A DNA stretch of 44,860 bases from Owenweeksia sp. Its GTDB lineage: Bacteria; Bacteroidota; Bacteroidia; Flavobacteriales; Schleiferiaceae. The position numbers were made by a program, and so were the translations under genes. The stretch spans positions 1-44,860 of the forward strand of contig JANQHO010000114.1 in NCBI GenBank assembly GCA_028277105.1, read 5' to 3'. Shown here piece after piece: positions 42,782 to 44,860 of the stretch; position 1 is the first letter of the stretch, and each line of letters starts with the position of its first letter. Under the pieces are notes generated by a model that was given only the letters and a program-made list of their open reading frames with translations, was not told the origin of the DNA and ran no database searches.

Positions 42782-43491
42782 TGACCCAGGTCGTTTTTAA
42801 AGACTTAGGCCTGATCGATTACAAAGAAGCCTGGGATTACCAGGAAATGCTTTTTGATCAAACGGTAAACATCAAGTTTGAGAATCGCAAACTACCCGTT
42901 CACCAGCAGGTTAAAACCAAAAACCACTTGCTGTTTTGCGAGCATCCTCACGTTTATACCATGGGCAAAAGCGGTAAGCCGGAGCATTTACTGGTGAATG
43001 AAGAACAACTCCGTGAACTGAATGCCAACTATTACACGATCAACCGGGGAGGCGATATTACTTATCACGGCCCGGGGCAACTGGTAGGCTATCCTATTCT
43101 AGACCTAGATCATTTCTTTACTGATATCCACAAATACTTGCGCTACCTGGAAGAGGTTTTCATTAAAATTCTGGCTGACTATAACCTCAAAGGAGAGCGT
43201 TCCGAGGGCGAAACCGGGGTATGGCTGGACGCGGGTCAAACCAATGCCCGCAAGATCCTCGCCCTGGGCGTAAGGGCCAGCCGCTGGGTTACCATGCACG
43301 GCTGGGCTTTTAACGTCAATACCGACCTCAGTTACTTTGACCATATTGTCCCCTGCGGCATCTTTGGTAAAGACGTGACTTCCCTGGAAAGGGAAATTGG
43401 CGATAAGGTGCCAATGGATATCATTAAAGCCAAAGCCCACAAATATTTTGAGGAGGTTTTTGAGGTGGAGTTGACGGAACAGAGCCGTTAG
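42781..43491 (+). CDS. lipB: Lipoyl(octanoyl) transferase
   Basis: This 236-residue enzyme moves the octanoyl group from acyl-carrier protein to lipoyl-dependent enzymes. The signature RGGDITYHGPGQLVGYPIL is complete near residues 85-105, and the active-site cysteine is in VPCGIFGKDVTSLE, with the lysine shortly after. Length and layout are normal. The A of its ATG is the last base of the upstream stop. It is followed by a hairpin-rich gap that should end the transcript. Confidence 0.93.
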   Translation: MTQVVFKDLGLIDYKEAWDYQEMLFDQTVNIKFENRKLPVHQQVKTKNHLLFCEHPHVYTMGKSGKPEHLLVNEEQLRELNANYYTINRGGDITYHGPGQLVGYPILDLDHFFTDIHKYLRYLEEVFIKILADYNLKGERSEGETGVWLDAGQTNARKILALGVRASRWVTMHGWAFNVNTDLSYFDHIVPCGIFGKDVTSLEREIGDKVPMDIIKAKAHKYFEEVFEVELTEQSR

Positions 43492-43517
43492 TTCTAAAGT
43501 TGTAAGATTCATATAAT

Positions 43518-43536
43518 ACCGGGTCTTTGGCCCGGT
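43518..43536. terminator. Hairpin after lipB
   Basis: ACCGGG and CCCGGT form a perfect 6-bp stem around a 7-base loop, 26 bp after the lipB stop. It is the first of several candidate terminators. Confidence 0.45.
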
Positions 43537-43550
43537 AAGTCATAGTAAGA

Positions 43551-43570
43551 TCGCGGCTCCCTGGCCGCGA
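43551..43570. terminator. Second hairpin after lipB
   Basis: TCGCGGC and GCCGCGA form a perfect GC-rich 7-bp stem with a 6-base loop. No T-run follows on the + strand. Confidence 0.45.
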
Positions 43571-43652
43571 TGAGGATAAATAGGAGTTTACGGATACCTT
43601 AAAACTCTTTTCAAGTGAACATGCCAATTATGTCAGGCTAAGTCCTCTAAAG

Positions 43653-43668
43653 GGGAGGATTTCCTCCC
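43653..43668. repeat. Short palindromic repeat-like hairpin
   Basis: GGGAGG and CCTCCC form a perfect stem around ATTT, directly followed by TCCC-GAAA-GGGA, a second small stem with a GNRA-type loop. The cluster looks like an intergenic palindromic repeat. Confidence 0.4.
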
Positions 43669-43765
43669 GAAAGGGACGGCAGACAGGTCAAAGCCTTAGC
43701 AACGGTTATCTATTCAGTCTTTGATACTTCAAAATCATAGATTTCTCAATTCAGACTGACAAGAA

Positions 43766-43781
43766 CCTTAAACCTTTAAGG
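43766..43781. terminator. AT-rich hairpin near the end of the minus-strand SRPBCC gene
   Basis: CCTTAAA and TTTAAGG form a perfect 7-bp palindrome with a 2-base centre, 55 bp beyond the stop of the minus-strand gene. It may act as a terminator for that gene. Confidence 0.35.
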
Positions 43782-43836
43782 CTCACTATATTTTATGTAC
43801 AGCGCTAAACTTTTTGTTTGGTAGCCGGATTCTGTG

Positions 43837-44271
43837 CTACTGTTCGGCTACTTTTTTCAGTTGGGGCAAAGTCATTTTCCACCCTTCTGCTACATCATTA
43901 TAGCGTTTTTCGCCCTGGGCAGCTGTCTCAAAACCAGTTTGGATGATCTCCAACTTACAACCTTTTTCCAGAGGTGTAATGACGTATTTTACCGTGAGGT
44001 AATTCTCCGGTATATCTTCTATATCCCAGGTGGAAGGGAAAAGGGTATGCTCCAGGATATGGGGTGGTTCAATTTCAGTGATCCTACCGTGTACCACTAA
44101 AACCTTATTGCCGTCTTTCTCCATGTAATACTTGAGGTCTGCTCCTTTTTCCCAGCTGCTTTCGGCTATGGAACCAAACATATACTGCGCTATTTTTTCT
44201 GCCTGGGTAAGAGCCTCCCAGGTCTTTTGCGGTGAAGCGCTGATAAATTCTTCTATGCGGTATTGTTTCAT
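43837..44271 (-). CDS. SRPBCC domain protein (AHSA1-like)
   Basis: This 144-residue cytosolic protein has one START-like domain: MKQYRIEEFISASPQKTWEA opens it, followed by EKIAQYMFGS, and the end is a long helix (DVAEGWKMTLPQLKK) with the tryptophan typical of AHSA1 relatives. I chose the ATG at 44271; the frame runs further upstream but would add 40 residues without domain character. It probably binds a hydrophobic small molecule. It lies 68 bp after the stop of the neighbouring peptidase-like gene on the same strand. Confidence 0.8.
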   Translation of the reverse strand: MKQYRIEEFISASPQKTWEALTQAEKIAQYMFGSIAESSWEKGADLKYYMEKDGNKVLVVHGRITEIEPPHILEHTLFPSTWDIEDIPENYLTVKYVITPLEKGCKLEIIQTGFETAAQGEKRYNDVAEGWKMTLPQLKKVAEQ

Positions 44272-44339
44272 ACTTTGAGAGTTTAGAAAGTTTCCAAAAA
44301 TGTAAAAAAAGCGAGAGCTAGTAAAGAAAAACAGACCTC

Positions 44340-44860
44340 TTATTTTCCGGCTAGCCAGGGCAAGGGATCGAGAGATTGGGTTTCTTTCCACAACTCAAAA
44401 TGCAATACGGAACGGCCTTCTATCTCATTATTATAAACCATCCCCAGTTCCTGCAGCCCTTTGATCTTATTGCCTTTTTCTACAAACACCTCTGAAAGGT
44501 TCAGATAGAGGGTAAAATAATTGCCGTGATTGACAATAATACCCAGCGACCCACCCGGTACCCGGAATACCCGGCTCACTTCCCCGTCAAAGGCAGCCCT
44601 TGCTTTGCTGCCTTTTTCGGTGGCAATATCGATGCCATTGTTGTTGATGATCACGCTCTTGGCCACGGGATGCCTTTGCGGCCCGAATTTGGAGATCACC
44701 AACCCCCTTTCTACCGGCCAGGGAAGGCGGCTTTTATTGGCAGCAAAATTGGCAGCCAGACGCGAAGCTTCCGGGGTTAAGGCATAAACCGGGGCTGAAG
44801 ATTCTGCCACAGGTTTGTTAGCAGCCCGGAGCTCGGCTTTTTTCTTTTCGATCAGTTCTT
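44340..44860 (-). CDS. Murein hydrolase activator, EnvC-like (LytM/M23 domain), C-terminal part
   Basis: The frame is open to the right edge of the window, so only the last 172 residues are seen; the protein starts outside. A LytM (peptidase M23) domain is visible (VISKFGPQRHP onward). Its metal-binding residues are altered: the usual HxGID motif reads NNNGID, and the HxH motif reads VLHFEL with the first histidine missing. Such degenerate domains are typical of EnvC-type proteins, which switch on amidases at the division site rather than cut peptidoglycan themselves. The visible N-terminal end is charged (KKKAELRAANKP), as in the coiled coil of EnvC. It should be in the periplasm. Confidence 0.78.
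   Translation of the reverse strand, partial: ELIEKKKAELRAANKPVAESSAPVYALTPEASRLAANFAANKSRLPWPVERGLVISKFGPQRHPVAKSVIINNNGIDIATEKGSKARAAFDGEVSRVFRVPGGSLGIIVNHGNYFTLYLNLSEVFVEKGNKIKGLQELGMVYNNEIEGRSVLHFELWKETQSLDPLPWLAGK

Larger units (their letters stand above)
43492..43836. other. Hairpin-rich intergenic region between convergent genes
   Basis: There is no credible gene in these 345 bp. It holds four inverted repeats listed separately (43518-43536, 43551-43570, 43653-43668, 43766-43781). The block at about 43643-43680 (TCCTCTAAAGGGGAGG followed by CCTCCCGAAAGGG) resembles palindromic intergenic repeats that I associate with Bacteroidota genomes, but copies could not be searched. Confidence 0.5.

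Noticed and set aside
1..44860. tRNA, rRNA, CRISPR arrays and intact insertion sequences
   Set aside because: No cloverleaf-like stretch, no regularly spaced direct repeats and no transposase frame were recognised; a covariance-model search was not possible.

Overview
The window looks like chromosomal DNA of a member of the Bacteroidota. Five signs point there: a protein with a type IX secretion C-terminal domain (gliding-motility type), the ileS / DksA-like / lspA block, a fused phosphoglucose/phosphomannose isomerase, repeated TAnnTTTG promoter boxes, and weak Shine-Dalgarno signals. Genus or species cannot be read from the sequence.

Positions 1-8890 are an accessory-looking stretch, all on the + strand: a truncated Crp/Fnr regulator, two CPBP-family membrane proteases, a cupin, an AraC regulator, two Rossmann-fold oxidoreductases, three small membrane proteins of unknown role, a second Crp/Fnr regulator, an exported SRPBCC protein and an unknown cytosolic protein. 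Its intergenic DNA holds a 28-bp direct repeat bracketing one gene, a second shared upstream element, gene remnants and hairpins, which suggests past rearrangement. Positions 9224-17633 hold a membrane-bound AraC regulator, two small unknown genes, a complete tripartite RND efflux operon (TolC-like, lipoprotein adaptor, RND pump with an altered proton-relay region) and an ABC-type membrane domain without an ATPase.

Positions 17825-19823 hold two Asp/Asn beta-hydroxylase-like oxygenases followed by a methyltransferase, then a 1191-residue exported TraB/GumN protein (19955-23530). Two minus-strand genes follow, a DUF2795-like protein and the cobalamin adenosyltransferase. Divergent from the latter is an arsenic operon (24558-27231): arsR, arsI, a signal-peptide-bearing ArsC-like reductase, an aquaporin and arsC, with no ArsB or Acr3 pump. 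The likely logic is that ArsI breaks C-As bonds, the ArsC proteins reduce arsenate, and the aquaporin lets arsenite out.

From 27281 to the end the content is mostly housekeeping: a CPA-type antiporter with a TrkA-N domain, the ligase-associated exonuclease, a type IX-secreted protein, a probable outer-membrane protein, a RidA protein, an AAA ATPase, ileS, the DksA-like gene, lspA, a thioredoxin-like protein, a PadR unit with an apparently frameshifted membrane partner, the sugar-phosphate isomerase, lipB, a hairpin-rich gap, an SRPBCC protein and the C-terminal part of an EnvC-like protein that runs off the right edge. No rRNA, tRNA, CRISPR array or intact insertion sequence was recognised.
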